Shown piece by piece: positions 1 through 5,131 of a stretch of DNA of 5,131 bases. This stretch comes from Rhodospirillaceae bacterium (lineage in GTDB: Bacteria > Pseudomonadota > Alphaproteobacteria > Thalassobaculales > Thalassobaculaceae): assembly GCA_002730675.1 (NCBI GenBank), contig PCAV01000093.1:2106-7236 (forward strand), read 5' to 3'. The position numbers were made by a program, and so were the translations under genes. The notes below the pieces were generated by a model. That model was not told the origin of the DNA and did no database searches. It saw only the letters and a list, made by a program, of their open reading frames with translations. Numbering within the stretch: position 1 is the first letter of the stretch; each line of letters begins with the position of its first letter.

Positions 1-717
1 CTAAAGGGTATTTCCTTCAAGGTGGGAAGCGGTAAGAAAGTTGCAATTGTGGGCCCCTCCGGAGCAGGGAAATCTACTATTGCTAGATTATTATTCCGTT
101 TTTATGACGTTACGGCGGGTTCTATTAAGATAGATAAGCAAGATATCCGACAGGTATCACAAAACAGCCTTCGAAAAGTAATTGGAATAGTCCCTCAAGA
201 CTCAGTGTTATTCAATGACACTATTTTTTACAATATTGCTTATGGCAGGCCTGAGGCTAGCCCCCAAGAGGTTCAAAATGCTGCTGAACTAGCACAAGTG
301 CATCATTTTATAATGGGCCTAACCGATGGATACAATACTCCGGTGGGGGAAAGAGGGCTAAAACTCTCTGGCGGCGAAAAACAACGGGTGGCTATTGCTA
401 GGGCACTATTGAAAGATCCAAAAATATTTTTATTTGATGAGGCTACATCTGCCTTGGACACAACAACAGAAAAAGAAATTCAAACAAGTTTAGGACAAAT
501 CTCATCCGGGCGTACAACATTAGTCATCGCACATCGACTTTCAACAGTAATTGATGCAGACGAAATTCTGGTTTTGAGCGATGGCAAGATAAAGGAGCGG
601 GGTCAGCACTCCTCTTTACTCAACTTAGATGGCTTGTATGCTGATTTGTGGCGCCGCCAGCAAGATGGAGAGTCCCAACAAAATATTCCTACAGAACACG
701 AAATTCCTTCAAACTAA
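1..717 (+). CDS. Atm1-type ABC exporter, C-terminal ATP-binding domain (5' partial)
   Basis: The reading frame is open from base 1, so the gene starts left of the window; the GTG at 22 is an internal valine codon, not a start. About 238 residues remain, which is one full nucleotide-binding domain. Seen directly: Walker [10 protein letters not shown] (bases 52-78), Q-loop glutamine in GIVPQD (196-198), signature LSGGEKQ (364-384), Walker [13 protein letters not shown] (424-459) with catalytic Glu at 439-441, and H-loop histidine in IAHRLS (532-534). The stretches [25 protein letters not shown] and [16 protein letters not shown] are characteristic of the Atm1/HMT1 branch. In that family an inner-membrane homodimer exports glutathione-linked sulfur or metal species and supports iron-sulfur or heavy-metal homeostasis. 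The transmembrane domain would lie upstream. A polar tail of about 20 residues follows the domain and ends at TAA (715-717). The family is secure; the transported substrate is inferred. Confidence 0.95.
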   Translation, partial: LKGISFKVGSGKKVAIVGPSGAGKSTIARLLFRFYDVTAGSIKIDKQDIRQVSQNSLRKVIGIVPQDSVLFNDTIFYNIAYGRPEASPQEVQNAAELAQVHHFIMGLTDGYNTPVGERGLKLSGGEKQRVAIARALLKDPKIFLFDEATSALDTTTEKEIQTSLGQISSGRTTLVIAHRLSTVIDADEILVLSDGKIKERGQHSSLLNLDGLYADLWRRQQDGESQQNIPTEHEIPSN

Positions 718-756
718 ATACATATAGAAGCAATAATAGTCGTAGACATCACGCAG

Positions 757-768
757 AATTCCGGAATT
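757..768. repeat. 12-bp perfect palindrome
   Basis: AATTCCGGAATT is a perfect palindrome 40 bases after the exporter stop codon. It has no loop and no following T-run, so it does not look like an intrinsic terminator. It could be a protein-binding site or chance; nothing else here decides. Confidence 0.35.
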
Positions 769-778
769 TATCCGATAT

Positions 779-808
779 AACGCAATAAATATTAATGTTT
801 ATTACGTT
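779..808. promoter_or_regulatory. operator-like 30-bp imperfect palindrome
   Basis: Thirteen of fifteen base pairs are symmetric about the 793/794 junction. The outer arms are AACG/CGTT, the inner arms AATAAA/TTTATT, and the core ATTAAT. The only mismatches are 783/804 and 790/797. The core is very AT-rich and there is no loop, which fits a binding site for a dimeric regulator better than an RNA hairpin. Its centre lies about 63 bases upstream of the transcription start predicted from the promoter at 822-850, a spacing at which upstream activators commonly act. The regulator is unknown and no regulator gene is in the window. A weak terminator for the exporter is an alternative, since TTTT ends the right arm. 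Confidence 0.45.
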
Positions 809-821
809 TTGAAGTCACTTC

Positions 822-850
822 TCGACATTAAATTACGCATCAAGCATAAT
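822..850 (+). promoter_or_regulatory. sigma70-type promoter for the E1-like gene
   Basis: A -35 element TCGACA (822-827) and a -10 element CATAAT (845-850) each differ from consensus at one base and are separated by exactly 17 bases. Transcription would start near 857, leaving an untranslated leader of about 33 bases before the GTG start at 890. The 11-bp inverted repeat GAAGTCACTTC (811-821) touches the -35 element and could be a further regulatory site. Found by eye, not by scoring or experiment. Confidence 0.55.
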
Positions 851-889
851 TACTACTGTGCGAGTGGGTTCTATCAAAAGTAAGCAGAC

Positions 890-3280
890 GTGATCTCAAA
901 AACGAAACATGTCAAAAAAGCTGATCTTCGAATTTTACAGTCCTTAGAGAAGAAGGTCTTATGGTTATCCATGTGGATGATTCATAATGCTAATCATTTG
1001 CGTGACAGTATTGATGGGTTGAAAGTTGGAGGTCATCAAGCCTCATCAGCATCCATTACGACAATTATGACAGCACTCTACTTTAACGTTCTAAGGATCG
1101 AGGACAGAGTCGCTGTAAAACCCCATGCGAGCCCAGTCTTTCATGCCATACAATATATGTTGGGCAGACAGACAGAAGATAAATTAAAAGCTTTCAGATC
1201 GTTGGGAGGAACTCAATCGTATCCATCACGTACAAAAGATACCGACGGTGTTGACTTTTCCACTGGTTCGGTTGGCCTAGGCGTTGCGATGACGCTATTC
1301 GCATCGATGGTTCAGGATTACACCAGATTGAACGAAGTGGTAGATAAACATCCCGATAAAGTAAATGAGCCTGGCCGGATGATTGCAGTAATGGGTGATG
1401 CAGAACTTGACGAAGGCAACATATACGAAGCAATGCTAGAGGGCTGGAAGTATGATGTTCGCAATCTCTGGTGGATCATTGATTACAACAGGCAAAGTTT
1501 AGATGGTGTTGTCTCAGACGGATTATTTCGGAAGATTCAGGATTTTTTTGACAACGTAGGGTGGAACGTAGTTCCTTTAAAGTACGGCAAAAAGCTTGAA
1601 CAAGTCTTTGCTTTGCAAGGCGGAGACACGCTACGACAATGGATAGATGATTGTCCTAATGATCTATACAGCGCTCTAACCTTCAAAGGACAAACAGGCG
1701 AAAAAGATGCATGGCGCACCCCTTTAAAAAAAGATCTGAGGGGTGTTCATGGCATTAAGTCCATTCTTGAAGACCATGATGATGAAAGGCTGCATACGTT
1801 AATGACAAATTTAGCGGGCCACGATATGGAAGCTGTTCTGGAAGCTTTTCATAGTGTTGCTGATGATACACCCCAGTGTTTTATAGCTTACACAATCAAA
1901 GGTCATGGAACCCCACTAGCCGGGCACCGAGACAATCACGCTGGGCTTATGAACTTGGAACAGATGGATATATTTAGAAATAAAATGCAAATACCGGAAG
2001 GTTCGGAATGGTCAGCTTATGACAACCTTTTGATAGAACCCAAAACAGCAAAAAATTTCTGCTTACAAGCCCCGTTCAATAATAGGCCATCCCAGGAAAA
2101 CGAGCCTCCAAAAATAACGATACCGGATAATCTACCGTTAAGTTTCCGATCATCAACTTCTACGCAAGCGAGTTTTGGTAACATTTTACATGAACTTAGC
2201 CGCGGCAACACAGATCTTGCATCGAGAATAGTTACAACCTCACCCGATGTATCTGTCTCAACAAACCTAGGACCATGGGTCAATCAGCGAGGCGTTTTCA
2301 GCCTCGATGTTCGGAATGATGTTTTTCGAGATGAGAAAGTGGCATCCGCCCAAAAGTGGCTTCGACATGGTACAGGACAACATTTTGAGCTTGGAATAGC
2401 GGAGAACAACCTCTTTATTATGTTAGCGGCCCTTGGCCTTTCGGGTCCACTTTTTGGGACTAGACTTCTGCCTATAGGAACATTGTACGATCCGTTCATT
2501 GCGCGGGGCTTAGATTCCCTTAACTACGCGTGTTACCAAGACGCCCGTTTTATGTTGGTGGCAACCCCCGCCGGAATAACGTTAGCTCCCGAAGGCGGCG
2601 CGCATCAATCTATCTCCAGTCCTCTAATAGGCATTGGACAGCCGGGCCTTTCCTCTTATGAACCCGCCTATGCAGACGAACTAGCTGTGATTATGAGATG
2701 GGGTTTTGATTATATGCAGGCAAAAAACGGGGGCTCTATTTATCTTCGTCTCTCAACGAGAGCAATAGAGCAACCATCACGAGAGATGAGTTCAGATCTG
2801 GAAAGCCGAATTATCAAGGGCGCTTATTGGCTTATTCCCCCTGCTGACGGTGCGAGAATTGCTATAGTTTATTCAGGTGCAGTGGTCCCAGAGGTGATCG
2901 AGGCTTATGAACAAATCAAGGAAGAAATTCCTGGACTGGGAGTAATGGCAATCACCTCTTTTGATAGGCTTTATCATGAATGGCAAAGGTCACAAGTGGA
3001 TGATGTGGAAGGAGGAAGTAATACTGACTGTCATATCATAAACTTACTCGCTCCGCTGCACAGTGATGCTGTATTAATAACGGTTCAGGACGCACATCCA
3101 GCAACCCTTTCATGGCTTGGGTCTGCTACCGGACGTAAATTGTTACCCCTAGGGGTCACAGAATTTGGTCAGTCGGGAAACATACAAGATTTGTACCGCG
3201 AATACGGAATTGGTGTTGACGCCATAATTGATGCAGCAGCTCGAGCTAGTATAAAAAATTCACCTTCATTATCAACCTAG
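890..3280 (+). CDS. AceE-like homodimeric 2-oxoacid dehydrogenase E1 / transketolase-family enzyme
   Basis: This is a thiamine-diphosphate enzyme of the single-chain E1 type, 796 residues against about 887 for E. coli AceE. The order is a cofactor-binding domain (about 20-380), a pyrimidine-binding domain (about 425-640) and a transketolase C-terminal domain (about 650-790). Visible motifs are GGHQAS with H49, KPHASP with H79, SYPS with Y111, the diphosphate motif GDAELDEG (169-176) ending at YNRQ (N200, Q202), DNHAG with H350, GIAEN with E505 and APEGGAHQ with H572. By recalled alignment, several match AceE H106, H142, Y177, D230, N260, Q262, H407 and E571. Relatives often annotated 'transketolase' in rhizobia look closest. 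The substrate is probably a 2-oxoacid but is unproven. The N-terminus is about 57 residues shorter than AceE before the GGH motif. GTG at 890 is chosen because TAA at 881-883 blocks any earlier in-frame start, while the first ATG (residue 28) would cut conserved sequence. The ribosome-binding site is poor (AGTAAG, 879-884). No E2 or E3 gene is adjacent. Confidence 0.92.
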   Translation: MISKTKHVKKADLRILQSLEKKVLWLSMWMIHNANHLRDSIDGLKVGGHQASSASITTIMTALYFNVLRIEDRVAVKPHASPVFHAIQYMLGRQTEDKLKAFRSLGGTQSYPSRTKDTDGVDFSTGSVGLGVAMTLFASMVQDYTRLNEVVDKHPDKVNEPGRMIAVMGDAELDEGNIYEAMLEGWKYDVRNLWWIIDYNRQSLDGVVSDGLFRKIQDFFDNVGWNVVPLKYGKKLEQVFALQGGDTLRQWIDDCPNDLYSALTFKGQTGEKDAWRTPLKKDLRGVHGIKSILEDHDDERLHTLMTNLAGHDMEAVLEAFHSVADDTPQCFIAYTIKGHGTPLAGHRDNHAGLMNLEQMDIFRNKMQIPEGSEWSAYDNLLIEPKTAKNFCLQAPFNNRPSQENEPPKITIPDNLPLSFRSSTSTQASFGNILHELSRGNTDLASRIVTTSPDVSVSTNLGPWVNQRGVFSLDVRNDVFRDEKVASAQKWLRHGTGQHFELGIAENNLFIMLAALGLSGPLFGTRLLPIGTLYDPFIARGLDSLNYACYQDARFMLVATPAGITLAPEGGAHQSISSPLIGIGQPGLSSYEPAYADELAVIMRWGFDYMQAKNGGSIYLRLSTRAIEQPSREMSSDLESRIIKGAYWLIPPADGARIAIVYSGAVVPEVIEAYEQIKEEIPGLGVMAITSFDRLYHEWQRSQVDDVEGGSNTDCHIINLLAPLHSDAVLITVQDAHPATLSWLGSATGRKLLPLGVTEFGQSGNIQDLYREYGIGVDAIIDAAARASIKNSPSLST

Positions 3281-3915
3281 GGTTTAAGTGAAAATAAGTT
3301 CCTCGCCACATCCAAATCTTGTGGATGATTGACATTGAAAAAGGGATCTACCTCCCCCGGCATAAAGTCAACCACCTGGAGATTGTAGCGTGATGTCCAA
3401 ACGTCAATCCGCCGAATACCTTCTTTCATTATAGCCTGACGCAAGTCTTCCATAAGAGGCACATACCACAAGCCAAAGACTGGATGAGAACGTCCTTTTG
3501 AAGACGCACAAACGAGTTCTGCGCCCGTCTTTTCGATCGTGCCTAAAAACTTCTGTATCAAATCCATCGGTAAAAACGGCGTGTCCGCAGCAAAGGTCGC
3601 AATCCAATTTGATCCCGGAGCATTTTTTTTAGACCATTCCATTCCAGCTAACACACCGGCCAATGGACCCGCAAATCCGTCAATAGTGTCCTCAACAAAA
3701 GGCAAATTGACGAACTCAAATAAAGTAGTGTCTTCGTTAACATTTAAAATGAGGCGGTCAACTTGAGGGCTTGCTCGTTTAATTACATGCTCCAGCAAAG
3801 TGTCTTTGCCCAAGCTCAGGAGGGACTTGTGACCACCACCCATTCTCTGGGACCTCCCTCCTGCCAGGATTACTCCTACAACGTTATTTTTTTTGCTCTG
3901 CAAATTATCCCGCAA
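3277..3915 (-). CDS. mobA: Molybdenum cofactor guanylyltransferase MobA
   Basis: MobA transfers GMP from GTP to molybdopterin in the cytoplasm, making the guanine dinucleotide cofactor used by DMSO-reductase-family enzymes such as formate dehydrogenases. The 212 residues have the usual family length. Visible are the nucleotide-binding loop LAGGRSQRMGGGHK (17-30), GPLAG (83-87), the metal-binding aspartate in AADTPFLP (D111), HPVFGLW (144-150) and the C-terminal FFNVNHPQDL (192-201). The usual Asp before the loop lysine is His29 here, from a CAC codon. The listed start is TTG at 3915, directly after an in-frame TGA, and it has no close Shine-Dalgarno. TTG at 3903 is possible too, as is a GTG at 3926 in another frame that would need a shift at the 8-A run (3887-3894). 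The gene follows fdhD by 39 bases, so the two are probably co-transcribed. Its TAG overlaps the stop of the convergent E1-like gene. Confidence 0.92.
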   Translation of the reverse strand: MRDNLQSKKNNVVGVILAGGRSQRMGGGHKSLLSLGKDTLLEHVIKRASPQVDRLILNVNEDTTLFEFVNLPFVEDTIDGFAGPLAGVLAGMEWSKKNAPGSNWIATFAADTPFLPMDLIQKFLGTIEKTGAELVCASSKGRSHPVFGLWYVPLMEDLRQAIMKEGIRRIDVWTSRYNLQVVDFMPGEVDPFFNVNHPQDLDVARNLFSLKP

Positions 3916-3932
3916 TCAATTGACACCAGATC

Positions 3933-3942
3933 AATTTCCTTA
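3933..3942 (-). promoter_or_regulatory. Shine-Dalgarno-like 10-mer upstream of mobA
   Basis: On the minus strand this reads TAAGGAAATT, identical to the 10-mer at 4796-4805 upstream of fdhD. It contains AAGGA, a plausible ribosome-binding core, in the 39-base gap between fdhD and mobA. It is 17 bases from the in-frame TTG at 3915, which is too far, but only 6 bases from an out-of-frame GTG at 3924-3926. It therefore bears on where mobA translation begins. Confidence 0.4.
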
Positions 3943-3954
3943 TCACTTATCTCA

Positions 3955-4785
3955 TTAAGTAGGGGCATCGTAGATTATTCTCTCCGTACCGCTCAGCACT
4001 ATGAAGCGCCGTCCCTTTGCTCGCCCGACAAGGGTCAAGCCCGCCTCCCGAGCCAGCTCCACTCCCCATGCCGTAAAGCCGGACCTTGAAACTAGAATAG
4101 GAATCCTCATTTGGACGGTTTTTATAACCATCTCACTCGTGAGACGCCCAGTTGTGTAAAATATTTTATCTATTGGCTCTATTTTGTTTAAAAACATGTA
4201 GCCCGCAATTTTATCGATAGCATTGTGTCGTCCAACGTCCTCCATATAAATTAAAGGATGGTTTTGTTTGCAAAGTACACAACCGTGGATAGCGCCTGCC
4301 TCTAGATAGATGCTTGGGGTATTGTTAATTTTTTTCGATAATTCATAAATCCAAGATGTTCGAAGCCTTTCTGATGATGATAAGGAAATGCTATCAAGCT
4401 TATCCATAAGGTCACCAAAAACCGTGCCTTGCGCGCAACCAGAAGTGATCGTTTTTTTCTTGAGGACTTTTTCAAAATCTGTTTCTTGGTCCGTTCTAAC
4501 CACGACCACGTCGAGATCCTCTTCATAATCTATACCAGAAATTTTATCACCTCGCCTCAACATGTTTTGATTTAATAAAAAACCAACAGCCAATAACTCT
4601 GGTTCGTCACCTATTGTCATCAAAGTCACAATCTCTTGGCTATTAAGAAAAACCGTAAGTGGCTTTTCCGTGACTACCGAAGTGATAAGCCGATCCCCAT
4701 TATGATCAACACCCTCCAATTTCTTGGTAAGTCTAGGGTCATTAGGCTTTGGAGCGAGAATATATCCATTCGGACTCTTTGACAT
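3955..4785 (-). CDS. fdhD: Formate dehydrogenase sulfurtransferase / accessory protein FdhD
   Basis: FdhD takes sulfur from a cysteine desulfurase such as IscS and passes it to the guanylated molybdenum cofactor before insertion into formate dehydrogenase; it acts in the cytoplasm. The 276 residues match the family length. Visible motifs are the N-terminal segment EKPLTVFLNSQE (40-51), ELLAVGFLLNQ (63-73), the cysteine loop TSGCAQGT (C117), IHGCVLCK (H168, C169, C172), the hallmark EDVGRHNAIDK (182-192), TTGRLTSEM (211-219) and the C-terminal TLVGRAKGRRF (251-261). E. coli FdhD has a CxxC in the loop; here only the first Cys remains, while a CVLC appears near 169-172. The ATG at 4783-4785 has AGG seven bases upstream (4793-4795). 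The gap to the upstream GMC gene is 101 bases and shows only a weak promoter candidate (CATAAT at 4827-4832, minus strand, no convincing -35), so read-through or a local promoter are both possible. mobA follows in the same direction. Confidence 0.95.
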   Translation of the reverse strand: MSKSPNGYILAPKPNDPRLTKKLEGVDHNGDRLITSVVTEKPLTVFLNSQEIVTLMTIGDEPELLAVGFLLNQNMLRRGDKISGIDYEEDLDVVVVRTDQETDFEKVLKKKTITSGCAQGTVFGDLMDKLDSISLSSSERLRTSWIYELSKKINNTPSIYLEAGAIHGCVLCKQNHPLIYMEDVGRHNAIDKIAGYMFLNKIEPIDKIFYTTGRLTSEMVIKTVQMRIPILVSRSGFTAWGVELAREAGLTLVGRAKGRRFIVLSGTERIIYDAPT

Positions 4786-4795
4786 TGTATAACCT

Positions 4796-4805
4796 AATTT
4801 CCTTA
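4796..4805 (-). promoter_or_regulatory. repeated Shine-Dalgarno-like 10-mer upstream of fdhD
   Basis: This is the second copy of TAAGGAAATT on the minus strand, in the leader of fdhD. Here it is followed by AGG (4793-4795), seven bases from the ATG, which is the better-placed ribosome-binding core. Two identical 10-mers in front of consecutive genes may be chance in purine-rich leaders or a shared translation signal. Confidence 0.3.
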
Positions 4806-4886
4806 ACGGCTTGGCGGTGAGTTTAAATTATGAAACCGACGACGCTAGGGATAAGATCACATTCAAGGCGATAAGAAGCAAGTAAT

Positions 4887-5131
4887 TTACAAGGCTTTTA
4901 CCTTTTGATCTTCCAGGATCATATCAGAAGCCTTTTCTCCTATCATGATGCATACGGCATTAGTGTTGCCAAAAACGGCCGTAGGCATGATTGAAGCATC
5001 CGCTATTCTTATGTTTGTTAGACCGTGAATTCTGAGCCTTTCATCAACAACGGATAACTTATCGGTTCCCATCCTGCAAGTGCTTGTCGGATGCCAATTG
5101 GATTGCACGAGATCTCTCGCGGCGTCTAAAA
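4887..5131 (-). CDS. GMC-family FAD oxidoreductase, C-terminal end (5' partial)
   Basis: Only the last 81 complete codons are in the window; the frame stays open to the right edge, so the gene starts beyond it, and the GTG at 5108 is an internal valine. The sequence carries the GMC C-terminal signature: NWHPTSTCRMG with the expected catalytic histidine, then VVDERLRIHGLTNIRIADASIMPT, then GNTNAVCIMIGEKASDMIL, whose second Asn in GNTNA sits where these enzymes have the second active-site His or Asn. The family oxidises alcohols (choline, aliphatic, aromatic or sugar alcohols) using FAD bound by an N-terminal Rossmann domain that is not visible here. The part present resembles choline dehydrogenase-like proteins, but substrate cannot be told from this end. 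It ends at TAA (4887-4889) and points the same way as fdhD, 101 bases ahead of it. Family assignment is firm, function is open. Confidence 0.92.
   Translation of the reverse strand, partial: LDAARDLVQSNWHPTSTCRMGTDKLSVVDERLRIHGLTNIRIADASIMPTAVFGNTNAVCIMIGEKASDMILEDQKVKAL

Noticed and set aside
1194..2499. Four minus-strand open frames of 60-88 residues inside the E1-like gene
   Set aside because: They are antisense shadows of a well-conserved coding sequence, with no ribosome-binding site or family resemblance.
3306..3327. Possible hairpin near the convergent gene ends (CATCCA / TGGATG)
   Set aside because: The stem is only six pairs with a 7-base loop, lies inside mobA coding for the conserved HPQDL region, and has no T-run on either strand, so it is not a credible terminator.
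3404..3766. Two open frames (67 and 75 residues) overlapping mobA
   Set aside because: Both are out-of-frame or antisense readings of the conserved MobA sequence.
3763..4089. 108-residue plus-strand open frame spanning the fdhD-mobA junction
   Set aside because: It lies antisense to the fdhD end and mobA start, has no recognisable domain, and its low-complexity serine/leucine-rich translation looks like a shadow of the real minus-strand genes.
4302..4526. 74-residue frame overlapping fdhD on the same strand
   Set aside because: It is an alternate-frame shadow of fdhD, Lys- and Ser-rich with no motif; the FdhD frame carries all the conserved residues.
4827..4855. Candidate minus-strand promoter for fdhD with -10 CATAAT
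   Set aside because: At 16-18 base spacing the -35 region matches consensus poorly (about three of six bases), so I mention it but do not call it.
1..5131. Mobile elements, CRISPR arrays, tRNA or rRNA genes
   Set aside because: Looked for on both strands; no spaced direct repeats, transposase motifs, terminal repeats or RNA gene signatures were seen.

Overview
The window is an ordinary bacterial chromosomal stretch, moderately AT-rich and densely coded. All five genes resemble alphaproteobacterial versions of their families as I remember them: an Atm1-type ABC exporter, a short homodimeric 2-oxoacid dehydrogenase E1-like enzyme of the kind seen in rhizobia and relatives, MobA, an FdhD with a TSGC-type loop, and a GMC oxidoreductase. 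An alphaproteobacterium, perhaps a marine one given the base composition, is my best guess. This rests on protein resemblance only.

Layout, left to right. Bases 1-717 (+) are the C-terminal nucleotide-binding domain of an Atm1-type ABC exporter whose membrane part lies off the left edge. Bases 718-889 are a non-coding gap with a 12-bp perfect palindrome, a 30-bp imperfect palindrome and a good sigma70-type promoter reading rightward. Bases 890-3280 (+) encode a 796-residue thiamine-diphosphate enzyme related to AceE but without AceE's N-terminal E2-binding extension and without E2/E3 genes beside it. It meets the minus-strand mobA gene tail to tail, and the two TAG stops share one CTAG. The minus strand reads GMC oxidoreductase (partial, 4887-5131), then fdhD (3955-4785), then mobA (3277-3915).

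How the genes work together: fdhD and mobA form a coherent pair. FdhD delivers the sulfur that formate dehydrogenases need on their molybdenum cofactor, and MobA adds GMP to make the guanylated cofactor. No formate dehydrogenase structural gene is in view. The E1-like gene appears to be an independent unit with its own promoter. The exporter and the GMC enzyme have no evident functional link to their neighbours here.

No mobile element, CRISPR array, tRNA, rRNA or clearly new multi-gene system is visible. The points most worth a second look are the stand-alone E1-like enzyme with its operator-like promoter region, the changed cysteine pattern in FdhD, an Asp-to-His change in the MobA nucleotide-binding loop, and an uncertain mobA start next to an 8-A run.
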